Source: Planktothrix agardhii NIES-204 | GTDB taxonomy: Bacteria > Cyanobacteriota > Cyanobacteriia > Cyanobacteriales > Microcoleaceae | Direction: 5' to 3' | Assembly: GCA_003609755.1 (NCBI GenBank) | Contig: AP017991.1 | Span: 904,001 to 968,000 of the forward strand | DNA length: 64,000 nt | In this document: piece after piece, positions 26,419-33,677 of the stretch | How the letters are laid out: each line of letters begins with the position of its first letter | Numbering within the stretch: position 1 is the stretch's first letter | Position numbers and translations under genes: made by a program | The notes under the pieces: model-generated | What the model was told of the DNA's origin: nothing | The model's input: the letters and a program-made list of their open reading frames with translations, nothing else | Database searches by the model: none

Positions 26419-27098
26419 TGAGAACTACCAGTTTAAATCTAATTGCCATTAGTGTTTTCTGTATGACTCTATCGGTGTTATTAAGTCCGGTATTAAATAT
26501 TTCGCCCTTGATTCCGGCGGGGATTACTTTTTTTTTATTGGGGGTTGCCACTTTAGATGTTTTTCAGTTTCAAGGTCAGGGGGCGAGTTTATTAATAGAT
26601 GGGTTAGCAGGAACTTCCGCATCAACTCAGGAGCGAATTTTACACCATGAAGCGGGACATTTTTTGGTAGCCTATTTGATGGAAATTCCTATTCAGGGAT
26701 ATGCCTTAAATGGCTGGGAAGCCTTTAAACAAGGATTTAAAGCTCAAGGGGGGGTGCAGTTTGCTGATCAACTTTTATGGGAACAATTGCAACAGGGTCA
26801 GATTTCTGCTCAGGTTTTAGATCGTTATTGTGCAGTTTGGATGGCGGGAATTGCCGCAGAAACTTTAATATTTAAAAAAGCCGAAGGAGGACGGGAAGAT
26901 CGAAATAAAATTATAGCAATTTGGACTCAGCTACAACGCCCTTTAAGTGAAGCTAAAATTAAGGAGCGTTGGGCAATATTACAGGCTAAAACATTAATTG
27001 AAACTCACAAAGTGGCTTATTTGGGTTTAGTGGAAGCGATGAGAAATCGGGCTTCTGTAGAAGATTGTTGTCTAGGAATAGAACAGCAAAAGCAATAA
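26418..27098 (+). CDS. FtsH-like M41 peptidase domain protein without AAA module
   Basis: A 226-residue protein with two hydrophobic segments at the N-terminus and an HEAGH zinc motif (about residues 76-80), followed by YLMEIPIQGYALNGWEA. This resembles the peptidase M41 part of FtsH, but the whole AAA ATPase is absent. Stand-alone forms of this kind occur in cyanobacteria and plastids as ATP-dependent Zn protease-like proteins. GGAAGG, seven bases upstream, supports the ATG at 26418 over the preceding TTG. It forms an operon with the M15 peptidase. Confidence 0.8.
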   Translation: MRTTSLNLIAISVFCMTLSVLLSPVLNISPLIPAGITFFLLGVATLDVFQFQGQGASLLIDGLAGTSASTQERILHHEAGHFLVAYLMEIPIQGYALNGWEAFKQGFKAQGGVQFADQLLWEQLQQGQISAQVLDRYCAVWMAGIAAETLIFKKAEGGREDRNKIIAIWTQLQRPLSEAKIKERWAILQAKTLIETHKVAYLGLVEAMRNRASVEDCCLGIEQQKQ

Positions 27099-27155
27099 TA
27101 TAGAAAATAGTTCGACGGGATAACTGCCGATTATTCAAGCAAAAGGGAAAATTCT

Positions 27156-27518
27156 ATGACCTTTGAACAAATCTATCAATTTTTCCAAGAACCGCCACCT
27201 ATCTATCTTAATAAAGAACTGGCGGTTTGCTATATTTTATCTGTATTTCTCCAAAGGGACTCCTATGGAACTGAACTAATTGAACAACTGGAGCAGGAAT
27301 ATTCTAACTATAGATTATCCGATACTGTTCTTTACAGCGCCCTCAAGTTTTTGGAAAAACAAGGAACAATTACGGGATACTGGCAAAAGGTTGAAGGTCG
27401 GGGACGACCTCGCCGGATGTATCAAATTCTGCCGGAACATCAACCCCAAGCCCAAGAATTAGCCGGACTTTGGTACGAATACACTTCTAGCCAAGGTAAA
27501 CTACAAATCAATGAATAA
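27156..27518 (+). CDS. PadR-family transcriptional regulator
   Basis: A 120-residue winged-helix regulator. ELAVCYILSVFLQRDSYGTE is the first helix pair, and LSDTVLYSALKFLEKQGTIT plus EGRGRPRRMYQILPE give the recognition helix and wing typical of PadR. The inducer and target are unknown. The gene lies between the peptidase pair and the CCB-type gene with short gaps of 57 and 29 bases, so it could belong to that transcript. Confidence 0.85.
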   Translation: MTFEQIYQFFQEPPPIYLNKELAVCYILSVFLQRDSYGTELIEQLEQEYSNYRLSDTVLYSALKFLEKQGTITGYWQKVEGRGRPRRMYQILPEHQPQAQELAGLWYEYTSSQGKLQINE

Positions 27519-27547
27519 CCTTTAAAACTAGACTGACTTCATTTCCT

Positions 27548-28078
27548 ATGACTCCCGTAATCCCTTCTACTTTTGTGTTGACTCTGTTAATGGTTATTGG
27601 CTTATTCTTTTTTGTTCGAGCTTCAACTAAAGATCGGATAGAACAGGAAAAACTGATTGCCGAACAGGAAGCAGACTCCTTGCTCACACAAATCCAGCAG
27701 CATTTTGCCTCCCGAGCCTATCGGATTACGGCGTTAAATCGGGAAGCCAATCAAATCACCTTTGAGGGGTTAGTCCGTCCCAGTTGGTTTTTAGCTATCT
27801 TCCTCACCCTATTAACCGCCGTGGGACTGTTATGTTTGGGGTTAGTCCTATCTATGGCTATGCCCAACCTAGGCAAACTGTTTTGGGGACTGGTGTTACT
27901 TTCGCCCCTGGCCGGTTGGTTCTATTGGAAAGGCTCCGGGCGTCCAGAACAGGTCTATCTCAAGCTAGATGCCGTCATTGATCAGGGTGAACAAACTCAA
28001 AGTTTGATTACCGTAACTGCCCACCGAGACGAACTGGCGACGCTCAAACAAGCCCTTAACCTAAAACCCTGCGAATAA
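27548..28078 (+). CDS. Cofactor assembly of complex C subunit B-like protein (CCB type)
   Basis: A 176-residue membrane protein. One N-terminal segment (TFVLTLLMVIGLFFFV) and two central segments (WFLAIFLTLLTAVGLLCLGL and LFWGLVLLSPLAGWFYW) are visible. The segment order and the sequence ITFEGLVRPSWF match the cyanobacterial proteins annotated as complex C cofactor assembly, CCB2/CCB4 related. These attach haem c-i to cytochrome b6. The assignment is from recall of family sequences. Confidence 0.65.
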   Translation: MTPVIPSTFVLTLLMVIGLFFFVRASTKDRIEQEKLIAEQEADSLLTQIQQHFASRAYRITALNREANQITFEGLVRPSWFLAIFLTLLTAVGLLCLGLVLSMAMPNLGKLFWGLVLLSPLAGWFYWKGSGRPEQVYLKLDAVIDQGEQTQSLITVTAHRDELATLKQALNLKPCE

Positions 28079-28284
28079 TTTTAGTTACCATCAGGTTCAA
28101 AACCGCAAACACGACAAGGATGCCAACGGTCTTGAATCTTTATTCAGGATATAATTGCCAAAATTAGAACAATTTTGATTCGTGGCACTGGGGTTGGGAG
28201 TAATTCCACCTTGCCAGTAAGAATAAAGAGAAATTCATCCCAACCAGCACCCAGAATCAACTGACTAATTTTTTTCCCTCGCGC
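28079..28284. other. Non-coding stretch, no confident feature
   Basis: First part of the 604-base gap before the DUF3155 gene. On the minus strand a short frame near 28088-28147 reads DRWHPCRVCGFEPDGN. This looks like a cysteine-pair C-terminus but is too short to identify. Nothing else is supported. Confidence 0.4.
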
Positions 28285-28625
28285 CTGCCTTATCAGAGTT
28301 AAGGAGTGAAGCTCATGTTAATCATGGCTCTCATCAGGTGTCACGGCTCAAGAAAAGTTCTGGATTTGACATCCACCCCGCCGTAAACGGAAGGGGATTA
28401 CTCACCACGCCACCTTTTCAGGATGGTCGCTGAATGGGGTTGACGCTTCGCAGACTGTTGCTACCTTGGCGGTAGTCTTACACGGTCTCCACGTCCGTTT
28501 TAAGTCTCGGAATGCCCTCCCGCGACTTAAGTTTAACCTCGTTCACTAAGTTAAACTTTTTGTTCGATTTGTTAATTAATGCGTTCAAGGAAAGTCGTCC
28601 TAGAAGGACGAGGTTTTAAACCCAT
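28285..28625 (+). mobile_element. IS200/IS605-type right-end remnant
   Basis: This GC-richer stretch contains TTGACATCCACCCCGCCG (28366), a structured segment, then TTCAAGGAAAG followed by the hairpin TCGTCCT-AGA-AGGACGA at 28595-28611. Such end hairpins are recognised by the Y1 transposase of IS200/IS605 elements. The same region normally includes the TnpB guide (omega) RNA 3' part. No intact tnpA or tnpB is present. The first motif recurs at the end of minE. Confidence 0.5.
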
Positions 28626-28682
28626 TTTTCTGATAAAACCCTTTCACTAAGAAGATGGGATGTTGCAGACAACATCTCGATT

Positions 28683-29006
28683 TCAAACCCCCTTAGCTGG
28701 GGAAGCAGAGGAAACCAATGTGGCCTTCTCCACAAGCTGTTTTAAACTGGGGAATAAAAAGTGATTCTCCTCAACGTACTGGGCTCCAAATAGACCCTTT
28801 TCAGCCCAGAAGTATCGATCCGTGGTATGCTCATTTCGTTTTACAAGAAGCAAAGCCGGAGGAATAATTCCTTCAGCATGGATAAACTTACGAGCGGCCG
28901 TTACGGGTTTATCTTCGCCACTTGAAATGCTATATTGAGGCACACATTCTAAAATCCTACGTCCTTCTTGTCTGCGACGGCTTTTACGCTTACGTCTTCT
29001 AGCCAA
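28683..29006 (-). CDS. DUF3155 protein (cyanobacterial conserved, basic)
   Basis: A 107-residue protein found throughout cyanobacteria, of unknown function. It opens with a very basic stretch, MARRRKRKSRRRQEGRRILE, and then has PVTAARKFIHAEGIIPPALL and RYFWAEKGLFGAQYVEENHF, which are near-invariant in the family. The start codon is TTG, fixed by a perfect AAGGAGG nine bases upstream and by the conserved MARRRKRK start. The basic N-terminus suggests nucleic acid binding, which is inference. Confidence 0.88.
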   Translation of the reverse strand: MARRRKRKSRRRQEGRRILECVPQYSISSGEDKPVTAARKFIHAEGIIPPALLLVKRNEHTTDRYFWAEKGLFGAQYVEENHFLFPSLKQLVEKATLVSSASPAKGV

Positions 29007-29193
29007 CTTGTTGACCTCCTTTTTAAGCAGGCGGGTTGTAAATATAGCTACAAAATCCGAGGGAATTATATCTGTTCTAGTTCAAAATATCAAGCTATTT
29101 TAATAGATTGACACAAATTGATAAAGAAGGGGATCAGGAGTAGGGGATCGGGAGGCAGGGGAGGCAGGGGGAGCAGGGGAGGTAAACCCTTTT

Positions 29194-29222
29194 TATTACC
29201 CATTACCAATTACCAATTACCT
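29194..29222 (+). repeat. Short heptamer repeat run (TTACCAA / TTACCCA)
   Basis: Four TTACCxA units directly upstream of the histidine kinase gene, the complement of the GGTAATA-type units at 12519-12612. A purine-rich GGGGAGGCA run precedes it at about 29148-29183. Confidence 0.6.
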
Positions 29223-29232
29223 GTTGAATTCC

Positions 29233-30621
29233 ATGCTCACAGCCAGTGCTGAATTTGTCCAACTGTGCCGCACCCAACTGTCGTTAACCGCGAGTTTGGG
29301 CGCTTCCTTGAGTGTAGTCTATTTAGCTGAGGCGTGGGTAGATGAAGAACATAAAAAATTGATTCCCATTGCCACCTATCCTGAAACATCCCCGGATGAT
29401 TTGGATATTCCGGGTTTGATGGGTCTGCCCGAAACCTTAACCCCTATTTCACCCATGCTATTAACCACGGAAGTCACCGGGAAAACAAAAGTCTTAATGC
29501 CTGCGGTGGAAATGGATGATTTTTCGGAAACAGAAGTGGAAGCAGAAGCTCCTTGGCAACAACGGAGTCAAAAGGTTTTAGCATTAATTCAAGAGGATGT
29601 GGTTTTGGGATTTTTGGTGACTGGACGCAATGACCGACCCTGGAGCCCGGAGGAATATGCTCAACTCCAAGCGATTGCCCATACCTTAGCCCTTGGCTGT
29701 ATTTTAGATCAACGCGCCCAATGGTTCCAGCAACAAATAGACCGACAACAACAACTGCAAGGGCAGCAAGCCGATACACTGCATAATATATTCCATCAAC
29801 TTAAAAGCCCTTTAACGGCTGTTCGTACCTTTGGTAAATTATTATTAAAGCGACTATTACCCGAAGATAAAAATTATCCTATTGCTAATAGTATTTTAAG
29901 GGAGAGCGATCGGATTCAAGAATTATTAGCACAGGCGGATCAAACCTTAGAACAGACCCAAAGCTTCTTGAGTTTGCCTCTAACGGTGGAAGTTGCCACA
30001 TCCACGGCCGAAACTTCCCTATTCTCGAATTCAGTCTTACCCTTGTTACCTGCTTGTGATCAACTTGAACCCCTATTATTGTCGGAGGTATTATCCCCTT
30101 TAATTGTATCGTCTGAGGCGATCGCCCAGGAACGACAATTGGAACTTGAAGTTGACATACCTGAAAACCTGCCCCCCATAAAAGGGAATGCTAAAGCTCT
30201 GCGGGAAGTTCTGAGTAATCTTCTCGATAATGCCTTAAAATATACTCCTGCTGGGGGAAAACTCTATATTCGAGTTCAACTGGCTTCTCCTTCCCCAGTC
30301 GGAGGAAAAACCCTAAACTCTCAAGTGGGTATTGGTATTAGTGATACTGGCCCAGGAATTCCCCCAGAAGATTTGGAGCATCTGTTTGAACGTCACTATC
30401 GCGGTGTTCAGGTTAATTCTGAAATTCCGGGGACGGGTTTGGGGTTAGCGATCGCTAAAGCCTTTGTACAACAGATGCAAGGAGAAATTCAAGTCTTCTC
30501 TCCTGTCCATCCGGCTTGGGTATCCGAGGATAGGGCTTGTACTGATAATACTTCGCCTGGAACGACATTTATAGTTTGGGTGCGGGTGGCAATCCCGGAT
30601 CAAGAATTGAACTTAATTTGA
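29233..30621 (+). CDS. GAF-domain sensor histidine kinase (Hik2-like)
   Basis: A 462-residue soluble kinase. Residues about 5-165 form a GAF-like sensor domain (GASLSVVYLAEAWVDEEHKK). HisKA follows with phospho-acceptor His188 in FHQLKSPLTAV. The HATPase has an N-box at NLLDNALKYTPAGG, a G1 box at SDTGPGIPP and a G2 box at GTGLGLAIAKAF. No transmembrane segment is present. Size, the single GAF domain and the His position are like Synechocystis Hik2, the cyanobacterial relative of chloroplast sensor kinase, but this is not certain. The ATG at 29233 is preferred over a TTG nine bases upstream. No response regulator is adjacent. Confidence 0.82.
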   Translation: MLTASAEFVQLCRTQLSLTASLGASLSVVYLAEAWVDEEHKKLIPIATYPETSPDDLDIPGLMGLPETLTPISPMLLTTEVTGKTKVLMPAVEMDDFSETEVEAEAPWQQRSQKVLALIQEDVVLGFLVTGRNDRPWSPEEYAQLQAIAHTLALGCILDQRAQWFQQQIDRQQQLQGQQADTLHNIFHQLKSPLTAVRTFGKLLLKRLLPEDKNYPIANSILRESDRIQELLAQADQTLEQTQSFLSLPLTVEVATSTAETSLFSNSVLPLLPACDQLEPLLLSEVLSPLIVSSEAIAQERQLELEVDIPENLPPIKGNAKALREVLSNLLDNALKYTPAGGKLYIRVQLASPSPVGGKTLNSQVGIGISDTGPGIPPEDLEHLFERHYRGVQVNSEIPGTGLGLAIAKAFVQQMQGEIQVFSPVHPAWVSEDRACTDNTSPGTTFIVWVRVAIPDQELNLI

Positions 30622-30696
30622 TAGAATCGTTCTTTCTCAACCAATCTTTCCCTCATCCCAAGGGATATTCAAACCTAGAGGGTAAAATCTTTTTTC

Positions 30697-30729
30697 CCCA
30701 TTACCCATTACCCATTACCCATTACCTAT
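30697..30729 (+). repeat. Heptamer repeat run (CCATTAC)
   Basis: Four perfect CCATTAC units plus one variant, just upstream of the SLATT gene and part of its 5' leader. Confidence 0.8.
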
Positions 30730-30747
30730 TCCTCGCTATAAAAAAAC

Positions 30748-31359
30748 ATGACTTCATCCAGTAGCCCTGATAATAGTATTGATCAACCCATGACTCCCTC
30801 CACTGGATCAGAGGATAGTTTAAATAAGCCTATCCCTTATATTGTTCAGAAAGATATAACTGATCGTGCTATTGAGCGAAAAATCCTTTGTCGGGTGTTG
30901 AGTCAAGCCCATATTGATGTTTCAATTCGTTGGTCAACCGCCCATCTTTATATCGGGATTCCCAGTACAATTTTAGCTGCCATTGCTAGTGTACAAGCTA
31001 TTAATAGTTTAGGGGGAGAGTATCAATTATTATCTGTAGTGATTGCGGTTTTAGTGGCAATTCTTGCCCCCTTATTGACTTTTTTAGATCCTAATGGTAG
31101 GGCTAATAATCATTTGAATGCTTCTAGGATTTATGAACAAATGGCAGATCAATATGACTCTTTTATTCTCAAATGTCGATTAGAACCCCGCTCTATTAAA
31201 GAAGAATTTGATGATTTAACTCAGCTTAATTTTACTTATAGTGAAAGTAAAAAGAACCTGCCTGCTTGTCCAGAATGGGCCTATCAAAAAGCGATAAATA
31301 CTAATAATTCAGTACAAAAACTTATGCCAGGTGCTATAAAAAAAATTGAAAAGCAGTAA
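30748..31359 (+). CDS. SLATT-domain two-TM protein
   Basis: A 203-residue protein. After about 45 polar residues and a helical stretch come two adjacent membrane helices: LYIGIPSTILAAIASVQAI and LLSVVIAVLVAILAPLLTFL (about 72-118). The cytoplasmic part after them contains DPNGRANNHLNASRIYEQMA. This pattern matches SLATT domains, which are predicted pore-forming effectors in nucleotide-signalled conflict systems. No SMODS, SLOG or TIR gene is adjacent. The next gene encodes another two-TM protein on the same strand, 77 bases downstream. Confidence 0.65.
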   Translation: MTSSSSPDNSIDQPMTPSTGSEDSLNKPIPYIVQKDITDRAIERKILCRVLSQAHIDVSIRWSTAHLYIGIPSTILAAIASVQAINSLGGEYQLLSVVIAVLVAILAPLLTFLDPNGRANNHLNASRIYEQMADQYDSFILKCRLEPRSIKEEFDDLTQLNFTYSESKKNLPACPEWAYQKAINTNNSVQKLMPGAIKKIEKQ

Positions 31360-31372
31360 AAACAGTTATTCA

Positions 31373-31400
31373 GTAGAGACGTGCCATGGCAAGTCTCTAC
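31373..31400. repeat. 28-bp GTAGAGAC palindrome
   Basis: GTAGAGACGTGCCA and its near-complement TGGCAAGTCTCTAC pair at 13 of 14 positions. It lies between the two membrane-protein genes and may act as a terminator. It is a member of a repeated palindrome family; a related hairpin is at 5686-5723. Confidence 0.65.
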
Positions 31401-31436
31401 AAGTCTATAAACTTTTTAACTGATAACTGATAACTG

Positions 31437-32069
31437 ATGACTGATTTAGATGGATTAGAAATTACCCCAGGAGAACTGAAACATTGGAGTGGGATTAACG
31501 AAAATTTGCTGTATAGACCAGGGACAGCTAAAAAACTTATTGGGGAAGGATTAAAAACCTTAGTCATTGCTGGATTATTATTAATTAGTTATTGGATTTG
31601 GAGTTTAATTTTTCCAGAACTTGCCTTAATTTTCATTATAATTTACTTAATCCTGATCATTTTATTAGTTCTTGAGGATATGATTAAAATTTGGCTAACC
31701 TTAAATCGTCCTCAGTGTGTTAAACTATTGAATCAAGTAGATAATTATAATAGTATTGTTAAAGCCTTAAACATTTATCATCAAATCGAAGCAACGGAAC
31801 ATCCCCAAGCAAAATTAGATAATCAAGATGCTATTATTCACGCTTTAAAATTAATTAGAATAGAATTAATCCGAGGATTAAAAATAGAACGAATCTTAAA
31901 AAAAAATAAAAAATTTATCGAGAAAAATCCAGAACTTTTTGATCTAAATTTCACATCCTTAACCGTATTACAAACTGAAAAACCGACAACAGAACAAGGA
32001 AGACTCCTGTATCAAGCCTTTGAAATAGCCTCCGAAGTTCATCAACTGTTAAAACAACTTCAGGATTAA
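31437..32069 (+). CDS. Two-TM protein downstream of the SLATT gene, unrecognised
   Basis: A 210-residue protein with a polar N-terminus (about 1-38), two adjoining hydrophobic helices (about 40-58 and 62-82) and a long charged helical C-terminus rich in Lys, Glu and Leu. I do not recognise a family. The topology mirrors the SLATT protein upstream, but no clear sequence similarity is seen. The ATG lies within an AACTGAT heptamer run and lacks a Shine-Dalgarno sequence. Confidence 0.6.
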   Translation: MTDLDGLEITPGELKHWSGINENLLYRPGTAKKLIGEGLKTLVIAGLLLISYWIWSLIFPELALIFIIIYLILIILLVLEDMIKIWLTLNRPQCVKLLNQVDNYNSIVKALNIYHQIEATEHPQAKLDNQDAIIHALKLIRIELIRGLKIERILKKNKKFIEKNPELFDLNFTSLTVLQTEKPTTEQGRLLYQAFEIASEVHQLLKQLQD

Positions 32070-32134
32070 CAAAATTCCTATTAAGTGCTAGGCTTTTTTT
32101 AACATAGTCTTAACAAATTTTTATAGGAACTCCA

Positions 32135-33457
32135 ATGCGACCTAAAATTATTGTTCTCGATGATGACCCCACAGGTTCTCAAACCGTCCATAGTTGCTTA
32201 CTTCTGACCCAGTGGGATGTCGATACCCTGCGAACTGGACTGGCTGACCAATCTCCGATTTTCTTTATTCTAACCAATACCAGAGCCCTAACCCCAGACC
32301 AAGCCACCGCCGTCACCCGTGAAGTCACCCAAAATCTGAAACTAGCCCTCGCCGCCGAGTCCATCACCGACTTTCTGGTGGTCAGTCGTTCCGATTCTAC
32401 CCTGCGAGGTCACTATCCCGTAGAAACCGATGTAATTGCGGATGAACTTGGCCCCTTTGATGCCCATTTTCTAGTTCCGGCTTTTTTTGAAGGCGGAAGA
32501 ATTACCCGCAATAGTATTCATTATTTAATTATTGATGGTGTAGAAACCCCGGTTCATTTAACCGAATTTGCTAAGGATTCTGTTTTCGCTTATCAACATA
32601 GTTATTTACCCGATTATGTCACCGAAAAAACCAAAGGTTTGATTCCTTCGGAAAAAGTAGAACAATTTTTGTTATCGGATATGCGGGTAGGAACTTTACC
32701 TCGGTTAATGGATTTAACCGGGAATCAATGTGTGGTGGTTGATGGGGAAAATCAAGGAGATTTTGATCAATTTGCCTCGGATATTATTACCGCAGCTAGT
32801 CAGGGAAAACGCTTTTTGTTCCGCAGTGCGGCGAGTATTTTAACCTCTTTAGCTGCTTTAGGAAAGCAACCGATTCCCGCCGAAGAAATGGCAAAATATA
32901 CCCGAAATGGTAAACCGGGTGTGGTGATTATGGGTTCCTATGTTAAGAAATCTACCCAACAATTAGAACAACTATTACAAGCACCTGGAATAGTCGGAAT
33001 TGAGGTAGATGTTTCCCATTTATTAGAAGAAAGTGAGACTCAAAGACAGGAATTATTACAACAAATTTTAGACCAAATTTATGCTATTCATAATGCAGGT
33101 CAAACCCCGGTTATTTATACCAGTCGTCAAGAATTACAATTTGATACGGTAGAAATTAGGTTAGCCTTTGGGAGTAAAGTTTCAGACTTACTGATGGATA
33201 TTGTCAGAGGTTTACCGCCGGATATTGGATTTTTAATTAGTAAAGGTGGAATTACTTCTAATGATGTTTTGAGTAAAGGATTATCATTAAAAACAGCCCG
33301 ATTATTGGGTCAAGTATTAGCAGGATGTTCAATGGTTAAAACCGCTTCTAATCATCCCCTCTATCCTAATTTACCTGTGGTTTTATTCCCTGGAAATGTT
33401 GGAGATGCTAAGGGTTTAGCCACGGTTTATCAGCGATTAAGTCAACCTCAAACCTAA
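32135..33457 (+). CDS. Four-carbon acid sugar kinase family protein (DUF1537)
   Basis: A 440-residue protein of the DUF1537 kinase family, whose studied members phosphorylate four-carbon acid sugars such as erythronate and threonate. The N-terminal domain has VLDDDPTGSQTVHSC and FFILTNTRALT, with SRSDSTLRGHYPVETDVI. The C-terminal domain has FLISKGGITSNDVLSKGL and VVLFPGNVGDAKGLATVY, which bind nucleotide. Length is typical. An AGGA site six bases upstream supports the start. No pathway partners are adjacent. Confidence 0.9.
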   Translation: MRPKIIVLDDDPTGSQTVHSCLLLTQWDVDTLRTGLADQSPIFFILTNTRALTPDQATAVTREVTQNLKLALAAESITDFLVVSRSDSTLRGHYPVETDVIADELGPFDAHFLVPAFFEGGRITRNSIHYLIIDGVETPVHLTEFAKDSVFAYQHSYLPDYVTEKTKGLIPSEKVEQFLLSDMRVGTLPRLMDLTGNQCVVVDGENQGDFDQFASDIITAASQGKRFLFRSAASILTSLAALGKQPIPAEEMAKYTRNGKPGVVIMGSYVKKSTQQLEQLLQAPGIVGIEVDVSHLLEESETQRQELLQQILDQIYAIHNAGQTPVIYTSRQELQFDTVEIRLAFGSKVSDLLMDIVRGLPPDIGFLISKGGITSNDVLSKGLSLKTARLLGQVLAGCSMVKTASNHPLYPNLPVVLFPGNVGDAKGLATVYQRLSQPQT

Positions 33458-33510
33458 TATGAAATCCTGAAATATTTACGATATATCCGTCCTTTTCGAT
33501 AGATTTAGGG

Positions 33511-33543
33511 GGATATATATAGCTCATAATTGTATATATATCC
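33511..33543 (+). terminator. AT-rich stem-loop after the sugar kinase gene
   Basis: GGATATATATA pairs perfectly with TATATATATCC around an 11-base loop, 53 bases after the stop codon. It could end the upstream transcript or be part of a decayed repeat: a GGAGTGCGTAAGTAC sequence resembling IS ends follows at about 33570. Confidence 0.4.
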
Positions 33544-33611
33544 TATTCCCTTAAATTATGTGCTTTCGATGGAGTGCGTAAGTACCAACACAGGAACCCC
33601 AGAAACTTTAG

Positions 33612-33641
33612 TTGAGTAGAGCGTAAAGTTTATGTTATAAT
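33612..33641 (+). promoter_or_regulatory. Sigma70-type promoter for the restriction-modification gene
   Basis: TTGAGT (33612-33617) and TATAAT (33636-33641) are separated by 18 bases and lie 36 bases upstream of the ATG. The -10 is a perfect consensus match. Confidence 0.5.
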
Positions 33642-33677
33642 CACTAGAGATAATAATATTTATATATTCTTGATTTT

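Noticed and set aside
28079-28682. Intact TnpB gene
   Set aside because: No long frame and no zinc-finger or RuvC motifs; only end sequences and hairpin remain.
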